From: Dactylosporangium siamense
GTDB taxonomy: Bacteria > Actinomycetota > Actinomycetes > Mycobacteriales > Micromonosporaceae
Direction of reading: 5' to 3'
Assembly (NCBI RefSeq): GCF_016862795.1
Contig: NZ_BONQ01000129.1
Span: 124,001 to 188,000 of the forward strand
Length of the DNA: 64,000 nt
Shown here: in pieces, positions 58,093 through 64,000 of the stretch
Layout: each line of letters opens with the position of its first letter
Position numbering within the stretch: the stretch's first letter is position 1
Translations under genes and position numbers: made by a program
Notes under the pieces: model-generated
Seen by the model: the letters and a program-made list of their open reading frames with translations, nothing else
Databases searched by the model: none
Told to the model about the DNA's origin: nothing

Positions 58093-59082
58093 TCATAGTC
58101 CGTCGAGGAATGCGAGGGTCGTGTCGGAAGGGCGGTAACGGCCGGGCCTTGCGGTCAGGGGCGTGGTCAGGGCCAGCGCCTGCTCTTTAGTGGACATGTC
58201 GGCGTGGACGTAGGCATCGGTGGAGCGGATGCTGGCGTGGCCGAGCCAGAGCGCGATGACGGTGGTGTCGACGCCTGCCTGGAGCAGCGACATCGCGCAG
58301 CTGTGCCGCAGGACGTGTGGGTGGATGTCCTTGTCGCGCAGAGACGGGCAGCTTTTCGCGGCGGTCTTGGTGTGGGTGTTCAGGCGTTGGGCGACTGCGT
58401 CGCGGCTGAGGCGACGGCCGGTGCGGGTGGGAAACAGCGGGTCGGCAGGGTGTCCGGCGCGCTCGTTCATCCAGGACTTGAGGATGGCTTGAACCGGGCC
58501 GCTGAGCGGGACGGCGCGCTGCTTGCGGCCTTTGCCTTCGCAGCGGACCGCGGCGCCGTCGCCCAGGCTGATGTCGGCGCAGTTGAGGCTGGTGAGTTCG
58601 GAGACGCGCAGGCCGGTCTGGACCGCTAGGGCGATGAGGGTCTTGTCACGTCGTCCTTCCCAGCGGTTCGGGTCCGGCGCCGCGAGCAGGGCATCGACCT
58701 CGGTTTCGGTCAGGAAGGTGATGATCCGCTTGTCGAACCGCTTGGGCGGAATGTCCAGGACACGCTGGATGATCAGGGCGTGCTCGGGATGTTGAAGCGC
58801 GGCGTAGGAGAACAGTGACCGGATCGCGGTTAGCCGGACGTTGCGGGTTCTGGTGCCGTTGCCGCGCTCGTCCTCCAGATGGTTCAGGAACGCCGACACG
58901 GTGTCCGCATCGAGGTCGTTCCAATCCAGGTTCGCGGGCGGGGTGCCGGTGCGCTGTTGGATGAAGACCAGCAGCAGGCGCAGCGCGTCTCGGTAAGCTG
59001 CGACGGTGCGCGGGCTGGCCTGGCGCTGCCGGGCCAGCCGGTCGGTGAAGAACGCTTGCAGCGTGGCCGCGATCAGCGTCAT
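58093..59082 (-). CDS. ritC: RIT tyrosine recombinase RitC
   Basis: A 329-residue tyrosine recombinase from ATG 59082, which overlaps the ritB stop (ATGA). An N-terminal SAM-like core-binding domain (ATLQAFFTDRLARQRQASPRTVAAYRDALRLLLVFI) is followed by the catalytic domain: Arg in VQTGLRVSELTSL, His-x-x-Arg in HPHVLRHSCAMSL, His in WLGHASIRSTDAYVHAD, and Tyr in the same segment. The R-HxxR-H-Y set is complete. It is the third gene of the trio. The three recombinases probably act together on the CTATGCCGAG-type end repeats. Confidence 0.92.
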   Translation of the reverse strand: MTLIAATLQAFFTDRLARQRQASPRTVAAYRDALRLLLVFIQQRTGTPPANLDWNDLDADTVSAFLNHLEDERGNGTRTRNVRLTAIRSLFSYAALQHPEHALIIQRVLDIPPKRFDKRIITFLTETEVDALLAAPDPNRWEGRRDKTLIALAVQTGLRVSELTSLNCADISLGDGAAVRCEGKGRKQRAVPLSGPVQAILKSWMNERAGHPADPLFPTRTGRRLSRDAVAQRLNTHTKTAAKSCPSLRDKDIHPHVLRHSCAMSLLQAGVDTTVIALWLGHASIRSTDAYVHADMSTKEQALALTTPLTARPGRYRPSDTTLAFLDGL

Positions 59083-60008
59083 GAGCGGGCCGCCTTTCCG
59101 ATGCCTTCGCGGCGGGCCGCCGCCAGCGCGAGCAGTTCGGGCGCTGCGGACAGGTACCAAGTAGGTGTGGGCCGGTTCGCGGTGCCCCAGATAGGTCGAC
59201 AGCGACGGGATCTTGGCCTGGACGTTGTCCTCGGTGCGATACCAGTGCAGCAGGGTCCGGATGGCGAAGGAATGTCGCAAGTCGTGCAGCCGCGGCGGGT
59301 GCGGTGCTTCGGCGCCGATGCCGGCGGCGGTGACCAGTTGCCGGAACGTGGCGCTGACAACGGCATAGATCACCCGCCGACGCGTGCGGGAGATGAAGAA
59401 CGCGGGATCCTTGGGCCGCGGTGCCGTCGCGCAGCGCAACGTGTCGTATTCGCGTAGCGCCCGCACGACACTGTCGTGCAGCGGAACCAGCCGGGACTTG
59501 CCGAACTTCGATTCGCGGATCAGTAACACGCCTTGCGCCCAGTCGACGTCGTCGCAGTCGAGGCTGATCGCCTCGCCGATGCGCAAGCCGGAGGCGGCCA
59601 GCAGACCGAGCAGGTCCGGTAGGTCGCCGCCCGAAACGGCGGCTGGATGGCGTCGGATGCCGTGAGCAGCGCGGTGATGTCGGCGTCGGAGTAGAGGAAC
59701 GGCGGGCGCCAGCGCTGCCGGTGTGGCACCAGGCCCATTGGTGGGATCTCGGTGTCCGAATCGATGCCGCTCAGATAGTGGGCGAAGCCACGGACCGCGG
59801 TGATCCGTCGCGGGCTGACGGTCGTGACCACCTCGTCTTCGCGGAGCCGGACCCAAGCCAACGCGGCCTGGATCGTCACCGTGGTCTGGCCACGTTCGTC
59901 CAGGAACGAGACGAAGTCCGGCAGCAGCCAGGCCGCCTCCGCCATCTGGTGTCCCAAGGAACGACGAAGCCGCAGATAGTCCTCGAGATGCTCGCGCAGC
60001 CCGTTCAT
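59079..60008 (-). pseudogene. ritB: RIT tyrosine recombinase RitB with two frameshifts
   Basis: ATG 60008 (overlapping ritA stop) starts MNGLREHLEDYLRLRRSLGHQMAEAAWLLPDFVSFL. Near 59613 the frame is lost in a GG run: the correct continuation LLGLLAASGLRIGEAISLD (catalytic Arg) is in another frame, with RLHDLRHSFAIRTL (HxxR) and STYLGHREPAHTY. Near 59159 an extra A (T on the coding strand) shifts the frame again; WYLSAAPELLALAAARREGIGKAARS then finishes the protein with its catalytic Tyr and stops at 59079. One deletion and one insertion would restore a recombinase of about 309 residues. Either the gene is decaying or both are base-call errors. Confidence 0.87.
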
Positions 60009-61207
60009 GCGGCCGCCCCGGGCCAAGGCCGGGCGACCTGCCGCAGCGCAGCGAAATCGACCTTCGCATAGAGCGCGGTCGTGGCCAGGTCCTGGTGCCG
60101 CAGCACCTGACCGATCGCGGTCAGCCCAGCGCCTTGACGCAGCATCTGCTCGGCCAGGGCGTGCCGCAACCGGTGCGGCCCCACCCGGGTCAGCCGGGCT
60201 CGAAGACAGGCCCGCTTGACGACGTCGCTCACCAGATCCGCCCGGATCGGTGCGCGGGGAGCTCGACAGGTCAGGAACAGATGGCGGTCATCGAGCTGGG
60301 GCCGGGCGCCGGACAGGTAGGCGACCACCGCCTCGCCGGCCTCGACCGGCAGCGGCAGCCGGTCCTCGCGCCGACCCTTGCCCCGGACGAAGATCTCACC
60401 GCAACGCCAGTCAACATCGTCGAGCAGCAGCCGTGCTACCTCGATCGACCGCAGCCCCAGCCGGGCCACCAGCATCAGGATCGCGTAGTCGCGGACCTCG
60501 ACCGCAGTTTCGCGCGGGCACCGATCCAGCAGCAGTTGAACGTCGGCCGCCGGCATCGTCGGCGGCACCGAGGCCAGCCGCCAACCGCCGACCGGCGGAA
60601 CCGCCCCGCCCAGTTTCGTCGGAGTGGCTCCGCTCAGGTGAAGGAACCGCATCAGTGATCGAAGCTCGGCCACCCGGCCCTTCGCGGAGCCGGACGAGAC
60701 GTGCCTGCACTCGCGCAGCAGGAACGCGTTGAGGTCCGCTCCGGTCAACTGCTCCGGCGCGACTCGGCCGCCGACCACCGCATGGTCGGTCAGGAATCGA
60801 CGAGCCGTGTTCTCGTAACGCAGCATCGTGGATGCCGAAAGGCCGCGTTCCCGGTCCATCCAGCGGCGATATCGAGCCAGCAAGACGTCCAACGGCCCAA
60901 CCGCGACCTGCGCCTCGGGCACGACGCCCCGATCCCGCAGAAACGTCAACAACGGTAGCCAGCCCCGGACTCCGGCCAGCTGTCGACGACCAGCTCGTCG
61001 CTGGTCCACCAGAAACGCAGTCAGCCGATCCTCGCTCAGATCGGTGACCTCAAGCCCTTCCCGGCTCAGCCATTGCCCCACCAGGCCGAGGTCCTTGAGC
61101 ATGTTCCTGACCGTCAGGGGCGTATAGCCGCGCTGCGCCAGCCACTCCCGATAGCCCTCGACCTGCCCAGCCAATGCGCCAGCCTTCCGGCGCGGACTCC
61201 CTGTCAT
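60005..61207 (-). CDS. ritA: RIT tyrosine recombinase RitA
   Basis: A 400-residue recombinase from ATG 61207, preceded by GAGAGGGGG (a longer frame to 61246 exists). A long N-terminal core-binding region (VEGYREWLAQRGYTPLTVRNMLKDLGLVGQWLS and RYRRWMDRERGLSASTMLRYENTARRFL) leads to the catalytic domain: Arg in ARLGLRSIEVARLLLDDVDW, HxxR in GPHRLRHALAEQML, and VLRHQDLATTALYAKVDFAALRQV with the final His and Tyr. It is intact. Its stop overlaps the ritB start, as in other RIT trios. Transcription would begin in the right terminal region, which is dense in CTATGCCGA repeats. Confidence 0.92.
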   Translation of the reverse strand: MTGSPRRKAGALAGQVEGYREWLAQRGYTPLTVRNMLKDLGLVGQWLSREGLEVTDLSEDRLTAFLVDQRRAGRRQLAGVRGWLPLLTFLRDRGVVPEAQVAVGPLDVLLARYRRWMDRERGLSASTMLRYENTARRFLTDHAVVGGRVAPEQLTGADLNAFLLRECRHVSSGSAKGRVAELRSLMRFLHLSGATPTKLGGAVPPVGGWRLASVPPTMPAADVQLLLDRCPRETAVEVRDYAILMLVARLGLRSIEVARLLLDDVDWRCGEIFVRGKGRREDRLPLPVEAGEAVVAYLSGARPQLDDRHLFLTCRAPRAPIRADLVSDVVKRACLRARLTRVGPHRLRHALAEQMLRQGAGLTAIGQVLRHQDLATTALYAKVDFAALRQVARPWPGAAA

Positions 61208-61316
61208 CGTCGCCCCCTCTCGCAGGGAGCGTGTGCTCCCTTCCAATCAGGGCTGTGCCCACTTATAGAACTATGCCGATGTCAACACGCCGCCTTCACC
61301 CGATCGAGGACGACAG

Positions 61317-61343
61317 CTCGGCATAGTCGCGATCTCGGCATAG
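61317..61343. repeat. RIT right inverted repeat
   Basis: Inverted partner of 57478-57504 (25 of 27 bases). A further single CTATGCCGA copy lies inside at 61271-61279. Confidence 0.8.
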
Positions 61344-61375
61344 GTCGATCTATGCCGACATCCTCATAGATCGAC
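61336..61375. other. composite palindrome at the RIT right junction (att-like)
   Basis: CGGCATAG (61336-61343), spacer GTCGAT (61344-61349) and CTATGCCG (61350-61357) form one perfect inverted repeat with a 6-bp centre. Overlapping it, GTCGATCTATG (61344-61354) and CATAGATCGAC (61365-61375) form an 11-bp inverted repeat around a 10-base spacer. The centre GTCGAT is the reverse complement of the flanking target duplication ATCGAC. Arms of this size around a 6-8 bp centre are the usual architecture of tyrosine-recombinase crossover sites. Confidence 0.7.
61370..61375 (+). repeat. 6-bp target duplication (ATCGAC), right copy
   Basis: Right copy of the duplication described at 57472-57477; followed directly by the GAACTCGG that resumes istB. 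Confidence 0.75.
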
Positions 61376-61626
61376 GAACTCGGCTACATGGAACTGGACA
61401 AACGCGGCGCTGAACTGCTCTTCCAGGTCCTCACCGAACGCGAGGAGAAGGCGTCCGTCGCGATCGCGTCCAACGAGGCGTTCTCCGGTTGGACCAAGAC
61501 GTTCACCGACCCCCGGCTCTGCGCCGCGATCGTCGACCGGCTCACCTTCGGCGGCAACATCATCGAGACCGGCACCGACTCCTACCGCCTCGCCCAAACC
61601 CGCAACCAACTCGCCGGCTCGAACCC

Positions 61627-62070
61627 ATGACCCGAGCGCCCGCGGACGTCATGATCGTCTACGTCCTCACCGAACCCGTCGACGACTTCACCGCGCTCAC
61701 GCCGCTGCCCGACTGGATCAGCGCCGACCCCGTCCCGCACACCCACTGGGCGCTGCAAGCCATCCTTGCCCTCGCCGACGCCGCCGACTACGTCCACTGG
61801 GACGGCGACATGCGCCACCTCCCGTCCGGCGGCGCCGTCATCGCACCACCCGACACCCACCCATACCTCGTCATCAAGCGGGACAACAACGGCACCACCT
61901 TCGTGGTCAGCGACGCCGAGATCCCCGGACTCACTGACACCGTCGAACGCTCCACGCGCACCGAACGTCGTCCGATCGGAACCTGGACCCACCCGACCAG
62001 CCGGGACATCCCGACGCTGCTGCAGCCGACCCATCCGAACCTCGCCGCAGGCCCCGCCCCACCGTTCTGA
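61627..62070 (+). CDS. third IS21-associated gene, unknown function
   Basis: A 147-residue protein starting at ATG 61627, overlapping the istB stop by ATGA, so it should be translated with istB. The sequence (VMIVYVLTEPVDDFTALTPLPDWISADPVPHTHWALQAILALADAADYVHWDGDMRHLP) has an alternating hydrophobic N-terminus and a helical middle; the C-terminus is Pro/Arg-rich. No family is recognised. Inverted IS21-end repeats follow within 20 bases of its stop, so it lies inside the element. It could be a helper or a captured host gene. Confidence 0.6.
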   Translation: MTRAPADVMIVYVLTEPVDDFTALTPLPDWISADPVPHTHWALQAILALADAADYVHWDGDMRHLPSGGAVIAPPDTHPYLVIKRDNNGTTFVVSDAEIPGLTDTVERSTRTERRPIGTWTHPTSRDIPTLLQPTHPNLAAGPAPPF

Positions 62071-62089
62071 TCAATCCGGCACAGACCAA

Positions 62090-62157
62090 GGTGGGTCCCG
62101 AACTCACCAACAACGATCAAGCGAAAGCGGCCAAGCCGGGCCCCGAAGTCACGCACA
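62090..62157 (-). repeat. IS21-family right end: two inverted 23-bp terminal repeats
   Basis: Copies at 62090-62112 and 62135-62157 are the inverted form of the 23-bp repeats before istA (core GGGTCCCGAAcTCAC and GGGCCCCGAAgTCAC). A degenerate third copy (GGGCCCAATCTC) follows, at the point where the ISL3-type element begins. Confidence 0.65.
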
Positions 62158-62172
62158 TCCGGGCCCAATCTC

Positions 62173-63796
62173 GGCTCTGTCGCGAACTGTGTGATGGATG
62201 CTGGACGATGAATTGTTGCCCGGGTGCGCGATGCCGTCAGACAGCTGCTTCCCCATCTGGACGGCATTGAGATCGACGAGGTCGTGGACGCTGGCCCCGA
62301 GTTGGTCCTCGTGGGACGGGTCCGTAGCGGTCAGGCCGTTTGTCAGGCGTGTGGGGTGTCGTCGTCTCGGGTGCATTCGCGGTATCGCCGGACGTTGGCG
62401 GATGTTTCCGGTCGCCGGCCGGTCGACGCGGATCGTGTTGTGGGTGCGCCGGTTCTTCTGCGACAACGCGGTGTGTGAGGCGCAGACGTTTGCCGAACAG
62501 ATCGATGGGTTGACTCGGCGGTGGTCGCGGGTCAGTGATGGGCTGCGACAGATGCTGACCACGGTCGGGCTCGCGCTGGCCGGGCGGGCTGGGGCGAGGA
62601 TGGCTGCAGCGTTGGGTATGCCGGCCAGCCGTCACCGTCTGCTCCGTCTGGTCCGGGCTTTGCCCGATCCTGTAGTGGGTGAGGTGGCGGTGCTCGGGGT
62701 CGATGATTTCGCGGTGAGGCGTGGCCATCACTACGGCACCGTGCTGATCGACTGTGAGACGCACCGGGTTGTCGACCTGCTGCTCGGTCGCGACGCCGGC
62801 CCGTTGACCGCCTGGTTGCAGCAGCATCCGGCGCCCCGGGTGATCTGCCGGGACCGGGCCAGCGCATATGCCGAGGCCGCACGCACCAGCGCGCCAGAAG
62901 CCGTCCAGGTCGCTGATCGGTTCCACCTGTGGCAGAACCTGGCTGCCGCGGTGGAACGCTGCGCGGCTCAGCACAAAGCCTGCCTCGACGAGTCCGACGA
63001 GTCCGACGAAGTTCCTGCCGAGCAGCCCAGGCCCGCTGCGGTAGCCGCGCCCACCGGGGCGATGGCCGAACGCCGCCGTGCCCACCACGCTCTCGTGCAT
63101 GAACTGCTGGCGCAAGGCGCCGGGTTCCGGCAGATCGCCCGTCATCTGGGCTGGAGTCACCACACCGTGTCGCGATACGCCCACGCCGCAACGTGGCAGG
63201 AGATGATGGTCGGTCAGAAGGTCCGGCCGAGTCTCGTTGACTCGTTCAAGCCCTACCTGATCCGGCGGATTAACGAGGGCTGCCTCAAGGCCACCACATT
63301 GCACCGTGAGATCCGCGCTCAGGGCTTTGCCGGCAGCTACGCGATCCTGCGCAAGTTCGTCGAGCAGTACCGCAGCAAACCCGACCTGACATCGGCGCGC
63401 CGCCCACCCTCGGTGCGGCAGGTGACCGGATGGATCTGCCGCCGACCCGACGACCTGGCCGACCGCGACACCGTCCAACTGCAGGCGATCCTCCAGCGAT
63501 GCCCGTTACTGCGCGCCGCCGCCGAGCTGGTGCGTTGGTTCGCCGACATGCTCACCCACCTGCGTGGTCAGCAGCTCACCGCCTGGATCGCCGCAGCCGA
63601 AACGGCGGCATTGCCCGGCATCACGAAGTTCGCCACCGGCCTGACCGCCGACCTGGACGCCGTGACCGCCGGCCTCACCCTGCCCTTCAGCTCCGGCCCG
63701 GTCGAGGGCAACGTCAACCGCATCAAGATGATCAAACGGCAGATGTACGGGCGCGCAGGCTTCGATCTGCTACGTAAACGAGTTCTGCTGGCATAA
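62173..63796 (+). mobile_element. ISL3-family element, right end not identified
   Basis: GGCTCTGTCGCGAACTGTG at 62173 is a typical ISL3-type left terminus, adjacent to the IS21 right end. The transposase gene follows. No inverted copy of this terminus is found after the transposase stop, where unrelated sequence and a new gene start within 75 bases. The right end is therefore deleted or strongly diverged. Confidence 0.6.
62224..63796 (+). pseudogene. ISL3-family transposase with a frameshift near 62410
   Basis: GTG 62224 begins VRDAVRQLLPHLDGIEIDEVVDAGPELVLVGRVRSGQAVCQACG, the normal ISL3 N-terminus with a zinc-ribbon Cys pair. Near 62410 an extra G (CCGG run) shifts the frame; the correct continuation VAGRSTRIVLWVRRFFCDN is in the next frame, which stays open to 63796. 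The catalytic core is intact: AVLGVDDFAVRRGHHYGTVLID (first Asp), VICRDRASAYAEAA (second Asp), and SSGPVEGNVNRIKMIKRQMYGRAGF (Glu). With one base removed the protein is about 523 residues, normal for the family. As read, the gene is not translatable from its proper start. Confidence 0.88.
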
Positions 63797-63870
63797 TCCC
63801 ACACCAAGCGGCAGCGCCTCCCGGGCAGGGCCCCCGTCGATGCCGGCGTCCTCCGGTGTAGGAACTGCTT

Positions 63871-64000
63871 GTGGACATCACGTCGTTCGACATGCGCTGG
63901 GAAATCGGCGGTTCCGGCTGGGCCACGCTGACCTGGATCGCCGACGATGACGCCTTAAAGGTGATCACTTCCTACACCGGCCACGGGTTACGAAGTCTGC
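63871..64000 (+). CDS. start of a hypothetical protein running off the right edge
   Basis: GTG 63871 with AGGAA about 7 bases upstream opens a frame to the window end: VDITSFDMRWEIGGSGWATLTWIADDDALKVITSYTGHGLRSL. The composition is soluble and aromatic-rich, and codon use is weaker in GC bias than its neighbours. Only 43 residues are visible, and no family is recognised. It lies 75 bases after the ISL3 transposase stop. Confidence 0.55.
   Translation, partial: MDITSFDMRWEIGGSGWATLTWIADDDALKVITSYTGHGLRSL

Larger units (their letters stand above)
57478..61369. mobile_element. RIT element (recombinase in trio) with DUF4279 cargo
   Basis: A 3,892-bp insertion in istB. It contains three overlapping tyrosine-recombinase genes in one orientation (ritA, ritB, ritC; ATGA overlaps at 60005-60008 and 59079-59082), the defining arrangement of RIT elements. 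It also carries a DUF4279 gene near the left end. Ends: 57478-57504 and 61317-61343 are inverted repeats matching at 25 of 27 bases, built from CTATGCCGAG units. Right of the second repeat lies a further 26-bp palindromic segment. A 6-bp ATCGAC duplication flanks the insertion. ritB carries two frameshifts, so the copy may be inactive. Confidence 0.88.
56947..61630 (+). pseudogene. istB: IS21-family helper ATPase IstB, split by the RIT element
   Basis: The 5' part (56947-57477) encodes 177 residues: the IstB N-terminal domain, Walker A GDSGTGKS at 116-123, and the start of Walker B, LLCID. The 3' part (from 61376, or 61370 counting the duplicated ATCGAC, to 61630) encodes ELGYMELDKRGAELLFQVLTEREEKASVAIASNEAFSGWTKTFTDPRLCAAIVDRLTFGG and the end. 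Joining 57477 to 61376 restores an uninterrupted 261-residue IstB in frame. IstB is the AAA+ target-selection partner of IstA. As it stands the left part reads into RIT sequence and stops at 57540. Confidence 0.93.
55219..62157 (+). mobile_element. IS21-family insertion sequence, interrupted by a RIT element
   Basis: The unit consists of left-end repeats, istA (frameshifted), istB (split), a third coupled gene, and inverted right-end repeats at 62090-62112 and 62135-62157. Without the 3.9-kb RIT insertion it is about 3.0 kb, somewhat longer than typical IS21 elements (2.0-2.5 kb) because of the extra gene at 61627. The true left end may instead be 54327. Because istA is frameshifted and istB is interrupted, the element cannot move by itself as sequenced. 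Confidence 0.75.

Noticed and set aside
58093-60069. A single fused 658-residue recombinase read across ritB and ritC
   Set aside because: It spans the shifted middle of ritB; ritC has its own ATGA-coupled start, and ritB's proper ends are in other frames.
1-64000. tRNA, rRNA and CRISPR arrays
   Set aside because: No cloverleaf-like, rRNA-like or regularly spaced repeat pattern was noticed on reading; a tRNAscan and CRISPR search would settle it.

Overview
The window reads as chromosomal DNA of a high-GC filamentous actinomycete. GC content is very high, GTG starts are frequent, 4-bp ATGA gene overlaps are common, and the gene families (SigE-type ECF sigma factor, HisKA_3/LuxR two-component pairs, a FxSxx-COOH-type NB-ARC/TPR protein, DUF3352, caspase-WD40 proteins, SUKH immunity proteins) are typical of Micromonosporaceae and related families. 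Genus and species cannot be fixed from the sequence alone. No rRNA, tRNA or CRISPR array was seen.

Layout. 1-2.6 kb: a truncated 2'-5' RNA ligase-like fragment abutting a 51-bp copy of an internal piece of a nearby metallo-beta-lactamase-fold gene, then small genes. 2.6-7.8 kb: two histidine-kinase/response-regulator pairs pointing away from a pectinacetylesterase-like secreted protein and a TPR protein. 7.7-17.7 kb: membrane proteins (DUF2306, CPBP protease), an NB-ARC/TPR signalling protein, a coupled M20 deacylase and PLP decarboxylase, and a PlsB-like acyltransferase. 17.7-19.6 kb: an ECF sigma factor with its membrane partner. 19.6-29.6 kb: a five-gene minus-strand operon centred on a 1,414-residue caspase-STAND-WD40 protein, with a vWA protein, a membrane/TPR protein, a serine hydrolase and a helical protein with a PH-like tail. 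This is the best candidate for an undescribed conflict or cell-death-like system. 30-53 kb: ordinary accessory metabolism and regulation (MFS/HxlR pair, SUKH proteins, methyltransferase, PstS-like protein, DUF3352, amidohydrolase, secreted GH20 hexosaminidase, acetyltransferase/VOC/FAD oxidoreductase string).

53.3-64 kb is a mobile, immunity-rich region. An Imm26-like gene, a barstar and a SUKH gene stand next to an IS21-family element. Its istA is frameshifted, and its istB is split by a 3.9-kb RIT (recombinase-in-trio) element carrying a DUF4279 cargo gene. Removing the insertion restores istB exactly. An ISL3-family transposase, also frameshifted, follows, and a new gene runs off the right edge.

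Single-base disruptions recur (near 15441, 34883, 56267, 59159, 59613 and 62410), nearly all in short homopolymer runs. Most sit in the mobile elements, but residual assembly error cannot be excluded without reads.
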